Made by a program: the position numbers and the translations under genes. Source: Comamonadaceae bacterium (lineage in GTDB: Bacteria > Pseudomonadota > Gammaproteobacteria > Burkholderiales > Burkholderiaceae_C). From it: 64,000 nt of DNA. Where the stretch lies: positions 62,001 through 126,000 of the forward strand of contig CANFOS010000005.1 in assembly GCA_947448735.1 (NCBI GenBank). The letters are read 5' to 3'. Positions within the stretch are counted from its first letter, which is position 1; each line of letters opens with the position of its first letter. Under the pieces are notes generated by a model. That model did not search any database. It had not been told where the DNA came from and saw nothing but the letters and a program-made list of their open reading frames with translations. Below, piece by piece: positions 36,657 to 46,165 of this stretch.

Positions 36657-37526
36657 CTATTTGGCGCGGCTACCAAGCGCCGCCGCGCCCAGGATGAGCA
36701 CCGTGGCAAGGCCCAAGCCCCAGGTGAGCAGCCGCCCTGTGGCGAGCAGCAGCAACACAGTCGATGCCAGCGGCGTGATGTAACTCAAAATGCCAATTTT
36801 GCGCGCGTCGCCGTTTTTAAGCGCAGCGTCCCACAAGAAGAACGCGGCGCCCAGCGGGCCCAGGCCCATCAACACTGTCAAGAGCCAGTCTTGGGCGCTG
36901 AGTGTCACAGCTGACTCCAGCAGCGCGTGGCACAGCAGCGACAGCACGCCAGACACCAGCCCAAACAGGCCGATGGCGGCCGTGGGAAAGCCGTGGCCAG
37001 TCAGGCTCATGCGCTTGCCCATCAGCGAATAACTGGCCCAGATAAAGGCCGAGACCGCCGCCGCCAGGTAGCCCCCGGCAAAGCCCTTGCTGGCCGGGCC
37101 GCTCAGGCCTGAATGCAGTAAGGTGTCGCCCAGAATAGCAATCGCCGCACCGGCAAATCCGGTCAAGGCAGCAAGCAGGTGCGCGGCCGACAAACGGACA
37201 CCCGGCAAAAACACAGGCGTCATCAACACAATGCCCAGCGGCCACAGGTAGTTGACCAAGTTTGCCTCCACCGCTGGTGCATGGCGCAGCGCCATAAACA
37301 GAAAAAAGTGAAACCCAAACAAGCCGTAAACGCCCAGCGCCAGCGCCGCCCAGCCCACCCGCCACTGCCTGAAAAACGGCCAGGCCGGCACACTGCCGAC
37401 CAGCAGCGCGATGCCCGTCAATAAAAAAGGCGGAATGTGCGACAGCAGCGTGCCCAGCAACGCCAGTGATGACCACAAGGCGACGGCGGCCAGGGCCAGG
37501 ACAGTGGGCGACCTAAAAGCCGACAT
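36657..37526 (-). CDS. DMT-superfamily (EamA) transporter
   Basis: A 289-residue, ten-helix membrane protein with two EamA repeats (SPTVLALAAVALWSSLALLG start; second repeat from about residue 150 with FIWASYSLMGKRM). The AVEANLVNYLWPLGIVLMTP segment resembles the YddG aromatic amino acid exporter. Substrate uncertain. Upstream of pirin and downstream of glcB on the minus strand. Confidence 0.85.
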   Translation of the reverse strand: MSAFRSPTVLALAAVALWSSLALLGTLLSHIPPFLLTGIALLVGSVPAWPFFRQWRVGWAALALGVYGLFGFHFFLFMALRHAPAVEANLVNYLWPLGIVLMTPVFLPGVRLSAAHLLAALTGFAGAAIAILGDTLLHSGLSGPASKGFAGGYLAAAVSAFIWASYSLMGKRMSLTGHGFPTAAIGLFGLVSGVLSLLCHALLESAVTLSAQDWLLTVLMGLGPLGAAFFLWDAALKNGDARKIGILSYITPLASTVLLLLATGRLLTWGLGLATVLILGAAALGSRAK

Positions 37527-37552
37527 GCCCTGCGCGCGCCTTCGTTACAAGC

Positions 37553-39832
37553 TCAGGCTTGGGCCGCCTTGACTTTCAAACGCCAGGCATGCAGCAAGGG
37601 TTCGGTATAGCCACTCGGCTGCTCAAGTCCTTTGAAAACCAGGTCCGTCGCCGCTTTGTAGGCCATCGATGTCTCAAAGTGGCCTGCCATTGGCTGGTAC
37701 AACTTGTCGCCAGCGTTTTGACCGTCCACCACGGCAGCCATGCGCTCGAAGGTTTCTTTGACTTCTTCGCGGGTCACCACGCCATGCAGCAGCCAGTTGG
37801 CCATGTGCTGACTAGAGATGCGCAGGGTGGCGCGGTCTTCCATCAGGCCGATATTGTGGATGTCGGGCACTTTGCTGCAGCCCACGCCCTGGTCGATCCA
37901 GCGCACCACATAGCCCAAAATGCCTTGGGCGTTGTTGTCGAGCTCCTGGGCTTTTTCTGCGGCGCTCCAGTGGGGCGTTGTGGTCACGGGGATTTGTAGC
38001 AAGGCGTTCAAAGTATCGTTGCGCAGCTTTTTGGCCTCTAGCTTCTTGACGACTTTTTCCATGCCTTTTTGCACCTTGCTGACCTTGACCTGGTGATAGT
38101 GCAGGGCATGCAAGGTGGCGCCTGTTGGGCTGGGCACCCAGGCGGTGTTGGCGCCGGCCAATGGGTGGCCGATTTTTTGCGTCATCATGGCGGCCATCAG
38201 GTCGGGCATGGCCCACATGCCTTTACCGATTTGCGCCTTGCCGCGCAGCCCGCAGGCCAGACCGACCTGCACGTTGTTTTTCTCGTACGCTGCAATCCAG
38301 GTGCTGCTTTTCATATCACCCTTGCGGATCATCGGGCCAGCTTGCATGGCGGTGTGCATCTCGTCGCCGGTGCGGTCCAGAAAGCCGGTGTTGATAAAGG
38401 CCACACGCGAGCTGGCAGCGGCAATGCAGGCCATCAGGTTGGCGCTGGTGCGGCGCTCTTCGTCCATGATGCCGAGCTTGACGGTGGCATCTTTCAAGCC
38501 CAGCATTTTTTCAACCCGGCCAAACAGCTCGGCGGCAAAAGCCACTTCAGCGGGGCCGTGCATTTTGGGTTTGACGATGTAGACGCTGCCCTTGCGTGAG
38601 TTTTTAATGCCTGGCTTGCCCTTGCGTTTGAGGTCATGCATGGCGATGGTGGTGGTGACGACTGCGTCCAGAATACCTTCGGGAATGTCTTTCGTCGTGC
38701 CGTCAGCCGCCGTGTAGGTGATGGCCGGGTTGGTCATCAAGTGGCCGACATTGCGCAAAAACATCAGCGAGCGGCCATGCAGCACCACCGGCTTTTTGCT
38801 GGTGGCGGATGTGTAAATGCGGTCAGCATTCAAGCCGCGTGTGAAAGTTTTGCCGTCTTTGGTCACGCTTTCTGTCAACGTGCCCTGCAAAATGCCCAGC
38901 CAGTTGCTGTAGGCCAGCACTTTGTCGTCTGCATCGACGACGGCGACTGAATCTTCCAGGTCCAAAATGGTCGACAGCGCGGCTTCCAGCACCAGGTCGC
39001 ACACGCCTGCGGGGTCGGTTTTGCCAATTGGCGTGGCTGGGTTGATTTGGATGTCCAGATGCAGCCCGTTGTGCTGCAGCAGCACCGATGTTGGCTTGGT
39101 CATGTTGCCCTGGTAGCCGATGAATTGTTTGGCATCCGCCAAGCCGACACTCTTGCCGTTTTTGAGTTTGACGGCCAGCTTGCCAGCGCGCACGCTGTAG
39201 CCGACAGAATCAACATGCGAGCCACTGGCCAGCGGTGCGGTGCGGTCCAACACGTAGCGCGCGTATTCAATCACTTTGGCGCCGCGCTTGGGGTTGTAGC
39301 CACCTTTGCCAGGTAAAGCTTTACCAGCGCCATCAGCTTCGCTGATCACGTCCGTGCCGTAGAGCGCGTCATACAGGCTGCCCCAGCGAGCGTTGGCCGC
39401 ATTCAAGGCATAGCGTGCGTTCAAAATCGGCACGACCAATTGCGGGCCGGCCTGCTTGGCCAGCTCGGCATCGACGTTGTCGGTGGTGGCTTTGACTTTT
39501 TTCGGCGCGGGCACCAGGTAGCCGATGCTGGTCAAAAACTTTTGATAGGCCTTCATGTCCGCTGGGCTTGACGAATCACCCGCGGTGATGGGGCCAGGGT
39601 TGGCTTTGTGCCAGGCATCCATCTCGGTTTGCAGGCGGTCTCGCTCGGCCAGCAGTGCGGTGTTCTTAGGGGCCAGGTCGGCCACGATGGCGTCAAAGCC
39701 TTTCCAGAACTCAACGCTTGTGACACCGGTGCCGGGCAGTACCTTGCTTTCAATGAACTGGTGCAGATTGCTGGCAACTTGCAAGCGGTGAATCGGGGTC
39801 ATGCCAGTGGCTGTCGGTGCGTGGGCGGTCAT
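37553..39832 (-). CDS. glcB: Malate synthase G
   Basis: Condenses glyoxylate and acetyl-CoA to malate in the glyoxylate route. The 759-residue protein has the single-chain G-isoform layout. Visible landmarks are [28 protein letters not shown] near residue 260, [32 protein letters not shown], and the conserved Cys- and Asp-bearing [22 protein letters not shown] near the C terminus. The ATG at 39832 is preferred over the TTG at 39847 because GGAG lies upstream. Confidence 0.96.
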   Translation of the reverse strand: MTAHAPTATGMTPIHRLQVASNLHQFIESKVLPGTGVTSVEFWKGFDAIVADLAPKNTALLAERDRLQTEMDAWHKANPGPITAGDSSSPADMKAYQKFLTSIGYLVPAPKKVKATTDNVDAELAKQAGPQLVVPILNARYALNAANARWGSLYDALYGTDVISEADGAGKALPGKGGYNPKRGAKVIEYARYVLDRTAPLASGSHVDSVGYSVRAGKLAVKLKNGKSVGLADAKQFIGYQGNMTKPTSVLLQHNGLHLDIQINPATPIGKTDPAGVCDLVLEAALSTILDLEDSVAVVDADDKVLAYSNWLGILQGTLTESVTKDGKTFTRGLNADRIYTSATSKKPVVLHGRSLMFLRNVGHLMTNPAITYTAADGTTKDIPEGILDAVVTTTIAMHDLKRKGKPGIKNSRKGSVYIVKPKMHGPAEVAFAAELFGRVEKMLGLKDATVKLGIMDEERRTSANLMACIAAASSRVAFINTGFLDRTGDEMHTAMQAGPMIRKGDMKSSTWIAAYEKNNVQVGLACGLRGKAQIGKGMWAMPDLMAAMMTQKIGHPLAGANTAWVPSPTGATLHALHYHQVKVSKVQKGMEKVVKKLEAKKLRNDTLNALLQIPVTTTPHWSAAEKAQELDNNAQGILGYVVRWIDQGVGCSKVPDIHNIGLMEDRATLRISSQHMANWLLHGVVTREEVKETFERMAAVVDGQNAGDKLYQPMAGHFETSMAYKAATDLVFKGLEQPSGYTEPLLHAWRLKVKAAQA

Positions 39833-39906
39833 TGAAAATTTCTCCAAAACAAGATGTCAAAAAAGAAAGCGGGCATCGGTTCAAGTAGCTTGCAAGCCGC
39901 GCAGGC

Positions 39907-40755
39907 TCAAGGCGTACGACGCTTGAAGCCGATAGCACACCAAAAAGGTTGCGTGGGGGAAAATTTGATGTTCTCCAGACCGGCGGCGTCTAGCATTCTG
40001 CGTATCTTGGCGTGTGAAAATCGTTGCTCAAGCCGTGTGCCGAAACGGTCCAGCGCATCGGTTCGCAGAACATAAAAGTCGCGGTCGCGGTAGGCAGACA
40101 AGGGCCACGACGCCGGAAGAATGCCCAGGCGGTCCAGCACCAGCGCGGTTCTGGCAAGCGGCCAATAAATCGTCAATGCAATCAGATCGCAACAGAAGTT
40201 TTTTAGCTTGTCTGGCAGCAAAGACACCACCCGGCGAACAAGGTCACTGAGCTGCCAGATGCCGATGAACCACCAGGGCCGGTAGTCAAACGCGTAGTAC
40301 AGATACACCAGAAACGGCGCGCCGGGCTTGAGGGTGCGCACAATCGATTTGATCGCTCTGGATGTGTCCGGCACATGATGCAACACCCCCAAAGCATAGG
40401 CAAAGTCAAGACTGGCATCTTCAAACGGCAGGCTGTCAACCGAGGCGTGGTGAAAGGTGGTGTTGGCCTGGTGCACCAGGTTTTGCCGGGTCACCTGCAG
40501 TGCAGCGTGGCTTGGGTCGACAAGATGCAGATGCCCGACCTTGGGCGCAGCCAGCACCGCCCAGCGGCCACTGCCGCAGCCGATGTCAGCGCCAACAGCG
40601 TCCTGCGGAAGGTCGGCCCACGGGAAAAGTAAAAAATAATTGTCGAACAGCTTTTGATGGTCGCTGCTGGACAGCTTGCTTTGGTCAAATCGGCTCCACT
40701 CCGAACCGAAATCCTTCACCACTTGCTCATCGATGTTCTTGTCGTTTTCAGTCAC
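39907..40755 (-). CDS. SAM-dependent methyltransferase, class I
   Basis: A 282-residue protein. SAM-binding motif I is VGADIGCGSGRWAVLAA near residue 55, followed by HLVDPSHAALQV and the DSLPFEDASLDFAYALGVLHHVPD block of Methyltransf_11 proteins. The second half has two hydrophobic stretches (WWFIGIWQLSDLV; LIALTIYWPLARTALVL), suggesting contact with membranes or a lipid-like substrate. Substrate unknown. The gene has no close operon partner: glcB lies 75 bases downstream. Confidence 0.82.
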   Translation of the reverse strand: MTENDKNIDEQVVKDFGSEWSRFDQSKLSSSDHQKLFDNYFLLFPWADLPQDAVGADIGCGSGRWAVLAAPKVGHLHLVDPSHAALQVTRQNLVHQANTTFHHASVDSLPFEDASLDFAYALGVLHHVPDTSRAIKSIVRTLKPGAPFLVYLYYAFDYRPWWFIGIWQLSDLVRRVVSLLPDKLKNFCCDLIALTIYWPLARTALVLDRLGILPASWPLSAYRDRDFYVLRTDALDRFGTRLEQRFSHAKIRRMLDAAGLENIKFSPTQPFWCAIGFKRRTP

Positions 40756-41129
40756 TGAATGAATTTCCGATCTGCAATTTCAGTACCCCAGTATGGGTTC
40801 ATTATCGTTGGTCAGAACCAGCACCCCAAGCCGTGACCATTGCCGGTAAATCTGGCCACGCTGCGAGGAGCGGTTTTGGCGACCCGTGAAAGCCAACAAC
40901 GTGCCTTTGTCCGCCTTGCCATACCCAGCGGTGCGGCATGATGGGTTGCTCGACAGCCCAAACGGAGGGGGTAAATTCAGCGGCCTTGACTTATAAGAAA
41001 TTGACGAGCGCATCGCGCTGGAGCGCAAGTTTTGGGTTGCCGAAAAGGCGCCCGAAAATATCACCCCGGCGACAACTGACGCCTAAAACCGTGCGCCAAG
41101 GGGGTCGCCATTCGGGTTAAGCTGAAGGG
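40756..41129. other. 374-base gap with a possible gene remnant
   Basis: No intact gene. A short plus-strand frame at 40997-41086 reads EIDERIALERKFWVAEKAPE and ends TTDA-stop, which looks like a real protein C terminus; the frame just before it (NSAALTYKK) is shifted by one base. This suggests a decayed gene, origin unknown. The rest shows nothing recognisable. Confidence 0.35.
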
Positions 41130-43235
41130 ATGCGCCCGATCCAAACACCTCAAATTCGCCTTTACCGCGACTGGCTGACGGCCAGGCGCGGCCTGACATT
41201 TGACAGCTACGCCGACATGCACCACTGGTCAGTCACTGACCTGAGCGCGTTCTGGCAAAGCATCTGGGACTACTTTGATGTGCAGTCCCCCACGCCGCAT
41301 GCATCGGTGGTGCAAGGCGATATGCCCAATACGCGCTGGTTTGCAGGCGCACAGGTTAACTATGTGGCCCAGGTGTTTCGCCACGTTGAGGCGGCCCATT
41401 CCGCAGACTTGCCGGCCATCATCAGCCACAGCGAAGAAAGCCTGGCCAGCGGCGCAGCCGCGCGGCATATCCCTTGGCCAGCGCTGAAGCGCCAGGTCGC
41501 CACGCTGGCCCTGCACCTAAAGGCGCAGGGCGTTCAGCCCGGCGACCGCGTGGCCGCTTACCTGCCCAATATTCCCGAAGCCATGGTGGCTTTTCTGGCC
41601 ACCGTCAGCATTGGCGGTGTGTGGAGCATCTGCGCACCCGACATGGGCACGGCTGCGGTGCTGGACCGCTTCAAGCAGATTGAGCCCAAAGTGCTGATTG
41701 CCACGGATGGCGTGATCTACGGCGGCAAGCAGATGGACCGCAGCGCCGTGGTGGAAGAACTCTGCGCCGGCCTGCCAACGCTTGAACATGTGATTGTTCT
41801 GAGCAAATCAAGCGCTATTACTTCAGGAGCTACTCGCCCCACTATTCATTGGTCTGAGGCCCTGAACGATGCCCAAAAAGACGCAGAGATCGCTCTTTTT
41901 ACACCGCTGTGGCTGCCGTTTGACCACCCGCTGTGGATTGTGTATTCCAGCGGCACCACCGGCCTGCCCAAGCCCATCGTGCACGGCCACGGCGGCACGC
42001 TGATCGTGGCGCTGGCGCTCAAGGTGCTGCACAACGATGTGGGCTGCAGCTACCACCCCAACAGCTTTGGCGAGCGCTACCACTGGTACAGCTCCACCGG
42101 CTGGGTGATGTGGAACGCCCAGACCAGCGGCCTGCTGAACGGCACCACCTGCGTGATTTTTGACGGCAACCCCGGCGGCACCAAAGAAAAGCCGGACTGG
42201 ACAACGCTGTGGCGCTTTGCCGCCAACACGGGCGCGACATTTTTCGGCGCTGGCGCAGCGTTTTTTTCCAACTGCATGAAGGCCGGTGTTGACTTGAGCC
42301 AATGCGGTGACTTGTCCCATGTGCGCGCGCTCGGTTCGACCGGCTCGCCGCTGTCGATGGAAGCCCAGCAGTGGGGCACTGACCAGTTTGCAGCGATGGG
42401 CACGCCCGAACGTGGCGACGGGCCGCCCCTGGCCAGTTCAGCCCCCTCGGGGGGCAGCGAGTCACACGTCGTGGGCGAGCGTGGGGGCAACGGCATCTGG
42501 TTTTGCAACATCTCTGGCGGGACAGATTTTGCGGGCGCCTTCATTGGTGGCAACCGCGAACTGCCGCAAATCCCTGGGCAGATGCAATGCCGCCTGCTGG
42601 GCTGCGCGGTAGAAAGCTGGAACGAGGCAGGCGAGCCGGTCATTGACGAGGTGGGCGAACTGGTTTGCACGCAGCCGATACCGTCCATGCCGCTGTACTT
42701 TTGGGGCGACGAGGGCAACCAGCGATACCTGTCGAGCTACTTCGACATGTACCCGAACGTCTGGCGGCATGGTGACTGGCTGAAGATCACGCCTGCCGGT
42801 GGCTGCATCATTTATGGCCGCAGCGACGCCACCATCAACAGGCATGGCTTGCGCATGGGCACCAGCGAGCTGTACAGCGCAATTGAGGCGCTGCCCGAGG
42901 TGCTGGACTCGATGGTCGTTGACCTGGAATATCTGGGCAAGGGCAGCTACATGCCGCTGTTTGTGGTGCTGCGCGCCGGTGTGGCGCTTGACGACGGGAT
43001 GAAGTCAAAACTGAACAACGCGATCAAAACCGCTTTGTCACCACGCTTTGTGCCCAATGAGATTTTTTCAGTGGCCGAGATTCCGCGTACGCTGTCAGGC
43101 AAAAAGCAGGAGTTGCCAATCAAAAAACTGCTGCTTGGGTCACCGATTGACAAGGTGGTGAACCGCGATGCCATGGCCAACCCGGCGTGCCTGGATTGGT
43201 ACGTGCAGTTTGCCAGCGCCTATGCAGCGCGCTGA
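41130..43235 (+). CDS. Acetoacetyl-CoA synthetase, with two repeat-derived insertions
   Basis: ANL-superfamily ligase that activates acetoacetate with ATP and CoA, feeding ketone bodies or PHB breakdown products into acetyl-CoA. The 701-residue protein shows YSSGTTGLPKPIVH (P-loop) near residue 270, YHWYSSTGWVMWN (A5-like, typical of acetoacetyl-CoA synthetases), GRSDATINRHGLRMG (A8) and the catalytic Lys in RTLSGKKQELPIKK. About residues 229-246 (AITSGATRPTIHWSEALN) come from a family 1 repeat, and 437-453 (APSGGSESHVVGERGG) from a family 2 repeat just before ISGGTD. Its 3' end overlaps the convergent exporter gene by 16 bases. Confidence 0.93.
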   Translation: MRPIQTPQIRLYRDWLTARRGLTFDSYADMHHWSVTDLSAFWQSIWDYFDVQSPTPHASVVQGDMPNTRWFAGAQVNYVAQVFRHVEAAHSADLPAIISHSEESLASGAAARHIPWPALKRQVATLALHLKAQGVQPGDRVAAYLPNIPEAMVAFLATVSIGGVWSICAPDMGTAAVLDRFKQIEPKVLIATDGVIYGGKQMDRSAVVEELCAGLPTLEHVIVLSKSSAITSGATRPTIHWSEALNDAQKDAEIALFTPLWLPFDHPLWIVYSSGTTGLPKPIVHGHGGTLIVALALKVLHNDVGCSYHPNSFGERYHWYSSTGWVMWNAQTSGLLNGTTCVIFDGNPGGTKEKPDWTTLWRFAANTGATFFGAGAAFFSNCMKAGVDLSQCGDLSHVRALGSTGSPLSMEAQQWGTDQFAAMGTPERGDGPPLASSAPSGGSESHVVGERGGNGIWFCNISGGTDFAGAFIGGNRELPQIPGQMQCRLLGCAVESWNEAGEPVIDEVGELVCTQPIPSMPLYFWGDEGNQRYLSSYFDMYPNVWRHGDWLKITPAGGCIIYGRSDATINRHGLRMGTSELYSAIEALPEVLDSMVVDLEYLGKGSYMPLFVVLRAGVALDDGMKSKLNNAIKTALSPRFVPNEIFSVAEIPRTLSGKKQELPIKKLLLGSPIDKVVNRDAMANPACLDWYVQFASAYAAR
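41814..41867 (+). repeat. Dispersed ~55 bp element (family 1) inside the acetoacetyl-CoA synthetase gene
   Basis: GCTATTACTTCAGGAGCTAC, then TCGCCCCACTATTCATTGG and TCTGAGGCCCTGAAC. Near-perfect block match with 10970-11024 and 5459-5513. Read in the frame GCT-ATT. Confidence 0.85.
42441..42488 (+). repeat. GC-rich dispersed repeat (family 2) inside the acetoacetyl-CoA synthetase gene
   Basis: GCCCCCTCGGGGGGCAGCG, then AGTCACACGTCGTGGG and CGAGCGTGGGGGC. Same ends as the copy in recG. Confidence 0.82.
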
Positions 43236-44125
43236 CGGCTGACCAGCACAATGCCGACCGCCACGGCGAACAGCGCGGCAATCAGGCCGGGTGTCACGCT
43301 TTCCTTGAGCCACAACGCGCCAAACAGCAGTGCGAACAGCGGCGTTAAAAACACAAAAACCGACACCTTGGTGGCCGGGTAGCGGCCCAGCAGCCACATC
43401 CAGGCCAGGTAGCTGGCAAATGCGCCCACCACCGTTTGCACCAGCAGCGACGTGATGGCAAACGGGCTGAAGCGCCAGACCCAGGCTTCGCCAAGAGCCA
43501 GCGACACCAGAGGGAAAGTGGCCGCACTGACGGCCAATTGGTAAAACAGCAGCTTTTCGGCTGATATTTTGGACAGGCTGGAGGCACGGATGACCACCGT
43601 CGTCAAACCCCAAAACATGCCCGCTGCCAGCGCCAGAAAGTCGCCACGGACCGATGTCACGCCGTTCCCCTCCAAGCCCACAAAACCATCTTGCAACGCA
43701 AACGCCACGCCGGCAAAGGCGCACAGCAGCCCGAGCCACTGCACACCGCGCAGTTTTTCGCTTTTTACCCACAGGGGCAACAGCACCGCGACCCATAAGG
43801 GAGAGGTGTACAAAAAGACGGTCAGTCGCGACGCCGTGGTGGCCTGAAGGCCAAGGTAGATGCTGGCAAATTCAGCCGCAAACAAGCCGCCTGCCAGCAA
43901 GCCCGCTTTCAACGAGCCGTCTTTGGTGAACAGCGGCACCCGACGCGCAAGGCACCACAAGCAGAGCAAGGCAGTCGCACCCCACAAGCGCAACGAGGCC
44001 TGGAACATCGGCGGCAGCTCGGCGATGGTCGCCTTGATCAGCACCTGCTGCAAGCCCCAAAAAAGGCAGCAGCCCAGCAGCAAGGACACGGCCAGGGCGT
44101 CGAGGCGGGTTTTGCGGGCCGTCAT
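43220..44125 (-). CDS. DMT-superfamily (EamA) transporter
   Basis: A 301-residue, ten-helix membrane protein with two EamA repeats (ALAVSLLLGCCLFWGLQQVLIKA; GDFLALAAGMFWGLTTVVIRAS). The GLQQVLIKATIAELPP segment is typical of metabolite exporters. Substrate unknown. The ATG at 44125 is preferred to an extension into the flavin reductase gene. It starts 10 bases after the flavin reductase stop. Confidence 0.86.
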   Translation of the reverse strand: MTARKTRLDALAVSLLLGCCLFWGLQQVLIKATIAELPPMFQASLRLWGATALLCLWCLARRVPLFTKDGSLKAGLLAGGLFAAEFASIYLGLQATTASRLTVFLYTSPLWVAVLLPLWVKSEKLRGVQWLGLLCAFAGVAFALQDGFVGLEGNGVTSVRGDFLALAAGMFWGLTTVVIRASSLSKISAEKLLFYQLAVSAATFPLVSLALGEAWVWRFSPFAITSLLVQTVVGAFASYLAWMWLLGRYPATKVSVFVFLTPLFALLFGALWLKESVTPGLIAALFAVAVGIVLVSRQRAA

Positions 44126-44135
44126 CCAGGCATCG

Positions 44136-44666
44136 TCACAGCGGATGCTCGGTATAAAACCTGCCGCCGTGGTACAGCAGCGGTGCCGCGCCTTCGCGGT
44201 GGCTGCAGCGCTCAACTTCGCCAACAAAGATCACGTGGTCGCCTTCCTGGTAACGGCTGCGGTTAAAGCATTCAAAGCTGGCTGCTGCCCCTGCCAACAG
44301 GGGTGCGCCTGCCACGCCGTCGGCAAAAGCAATGCCATCCCATCGGTCCGCGCGCTTGCTGGCAAAACGCTCTGCCAGGTCTTTTTGATCAGCCGCCAGA
44401 ATATTGATGGCGTAGTGCGAACCTGTGCTGAAAGCGGCCATGGAGCTGGCCGCCTGCGACAGGCTCCACAGCACCAGCGGCGGCGAGAGCGACACCGAGT
44501 TAAAGGAGTTGGCGGTCAAGCCCACCAGCTCGCCGGTGGCTGTTCGCGCGGTGACGATCGTCACGCCTGTGGCAAACATGGCCAGTGACGCGCGAAACTC
44601 AGCGCTTGAAAACGCGGGGGCCTGAGCTTGGATGGTTTGGGGGGATGTTTGGAGGGCGTTAGGCAT
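44136..44666 (-). CDS. Flavin reductase-like protein
   Basis: A 176-residue FMN-binding split-barrel protein of the DIM6/NTAB family: EFRASLAMFATGVTIVTARTATGELVGLTANSFNSVSLSPPLVLW is the diagnostic N-terminal region, followed by FAINILAADQKDLAERFAS-like and DHVIFVGEVERC. It supplies reduced flavin to a monooxygenase or acts as a reductase; no oxygenase partner lies next to it. The ATG at 44666 fits the family length. First gene of a two-gene operon with the exporter. Confidence 0.87.
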   Translation of the reverse strand: MPNALQTSPQTIQAQAPAFSSAEFRASLAMFATGVTIVTARTATGELVGLTANSFNSVSLSPPLVLWSLSQAASSMAAFSTGSHYAINILAADQKDLAERFASKRADRWDGIAFADGVAGAPLLAGAAASFECFNRSRYQEGDHVIFVGEVERCSHREGAAPLLYHGGRFYTEHPL

Positions 44667-44741
44667 AAAAATGAAGGGGACTTCACCCATTTTGCCTGAG
44701 CGCAGCCTGCAGCGTTGCACAGGCTCAGCATAAACTGGTGC

Positions 44742-45632
44742 ATGCGTTTGTCTTTCTTGTTAGCCGCCATCGCCAGTGTTTTTTCAGCCAGTGTGCAGGC
44801 CCAAGCCGCGTCGCCTTGCGACGAGTTCGTGGCGCGGCTTCCCAACGTCAAGCGTGCGCTTTGCGATACCGCCAATTTGCAGCCCAGCACGGCTAAATCC
44901 GTGGAAGGCCGAACACTGTGGATGCGGGACATCAAGCCCGATGACAAGCCCCGTCAGGCAAGCCTTCGGGTGCTGGTCATCGGCGCCATTCATGGGGACG
45001 AGCTGTCTTCTGCATCGGTGGCGCTGCACTGGTTGCGGTTTGCCGAACAAGGCGTGTTTGACTTGCCGCAAGCCGTGCACTGGCGCTTTATTCCGGTGCT
45101 CAATCCGGACGGCCTGTTTCATCAGCCGCCGCGCCGCATCAATGCCAACGGCGTCGACCTGAACCGCAACTTCCCCACCCCCAACTGGGAGCGCGACGCC
45201 AAAACCTACTGGGAAAACCGCACCCGAAAAGACCCGCGCCGTTACCCAGGCGTCACACCCCTGTCAGAGCCTGAGTCACGGTTTTTGCATGAGGAAATGC
45301 AGCGCTTCAAGCCGCAGCTCATCGTCAGCATTCATGCACCCTATGGTGTTTTGGATTTTGACGGCCCCAAAAATGGCGGATTCGTGCCGCCCTCTCGCTT
45401 GGGTCGCCTGTACCTGGACCAGGTTGGCATCTTCCCTGGCTCGCTGGGCAACTACAGCGGCGTGCACAAAGGCGTGCCGGTGGTGACGGTCGAGCTGTCC
45501 AATTCGACCCGAACACCGCTGGATACTGAGATGCGCCAGATGTGGCTGGACTTGCTGCGCTGGATCAGCGAGCGCGCTGGTGAACGTACGGGGCCAGCGG
45601 GCAGCAGTTCAGCGCCTGCGCGCGCTCCGTGA
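44742..45632 (+). CDS. M14-family zinc carboxypeptidase, exported
   Basis: A 296-residue peptidase of the MpaA-like M14 group. Signal peptide about residues 1-21 (MRLSFLLAAIASVFSASVQAQA). Zinc ligands His-x-x-Glu in GAIHGDELSS and a later His in VSIHAPYG; the substrate-binding NPDG and the NANGVDLNRNFP block are the family hallmark; the catalytic Glu is in TVELSNST. MpaA cleaves the murein peptide L-Ala-D-Glu-mDap. Here the likely site is the periplasm, so a role in wall peptide turnover is probable. A family 1 repeat follows the stop by nine bases. Confidence 0.85.
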   Translation: MRLSFLLAAIASVFSASVQAQAASPCDEFVARLPNVKRALCDTANLQPSTAKSVEGRTLWMRDIKPDDKPRQASLRVLVIGAIHGDELSSASVALHWLRFAEQGVFDLPQAVHWRFIPVLNPDGLFHQPPRRINANGVDLNRNFPTPNWERDAKTYWENRTRKDPRRYPGVTPLSEPESRFLHEEMQRFKPQLIVSIHAPYGVLDFDGPKNGGFVPPSRLGRLYLDQVGIFPGSLGNYSGVHKGVPVVTVELSNSTRTPLDTEMRQMWLDLLRWISERAGERTGPAGSSSAPARAP

Positions 45633-45641
45633 TTGGGCGCT

Positions 45642-45705
45642 GCTATTTTTATAGCTGCTAACCCAGCGATCCGTTGGCTTGAAGGCGACCTTTATGGGTT
45701 AAAAA
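45642..45705 (+). repeat. Dispersed element (family 1), intergenic
   Basis: GCTATTTTTATAGCTGCT, then CCGTTGGCTTGAAGGC and TTTATGGGTTAAAA. It fills the gap between the convergent peptidase and PIN genes. Confidence 0.7.
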
Positions 45706-45721
45706 GCTTCCTCGCTGTACC

Positions 45722-46165
45722 TCATATCGCTGCCCGCACATGGATGCCAAGGGCCAGAAGCCTCTTGCGCATCGACAGAACGTCGGCATCCTTGCTGAGA
45801 AGCAGCGCGCGGTGCTGCACCGCCAAGTCGATGAACTTTTGATCGTCTGCATCGCTGCATGTCACGCTGGCTTTGGGCGCCACATCAACCCTTCGAACCT
45901 GCTGGTCAAATTGGGCGAGAACGTCATCGGCGTTTAGTTTGTAAAACGCCAGCCGAGCGGCGATTTTGGGATAGGCCAATACCCGGGCCAGCTCGTCCCG
46001 CATGGGTTGCGTGGCGAGCCAATCATGTGTTTTGTCTGTCAGCGCGTGGCGCACGGGAACAGCTGCCGGGTCATTGAAGACAAAAACATCCAGGACGATG
46101 TTGGTGTCCAAAATGACTGACGTTCCCCCTGTTGGCGTGGGCGCGCCAGTGGCTTCTGCGTTCAA
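45722..46165 (-). CDS. PIN-domain protein (COG1569-type toxin component)
   Basis: About 147 residues of a PIN-fold ribonuclease. Acidic site residues: VILDTNIVLDVFVFND (Asp), MRDELARVLAYPKIAARLAF (Glu), and CSDADDQKFIDLAV with DADD near the C terminus. The start is odd: the frame is open into the preceding rlmL-like gene with no nearby ATG, and a TTG at 46165 overlaps its stop (TTGA), so translation is probably coupled. No antitoxin gene lies beside it. It could be a housekeeping nuclease. Confidence 0.72.
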   Translation of the reverse strand: MNAEATGAPTPTGGTSVILDTNIVLDVFVFNDPAAVPVRHALTDKTHDWLATQPMRDELARVLAYPKIAARLAFYKLNADDVLAQFDQQVRRVDVAPKASVTCSDADDQKFIDLAVQHRALLLSKDADVLSMRKRLLALGIHVRAAI

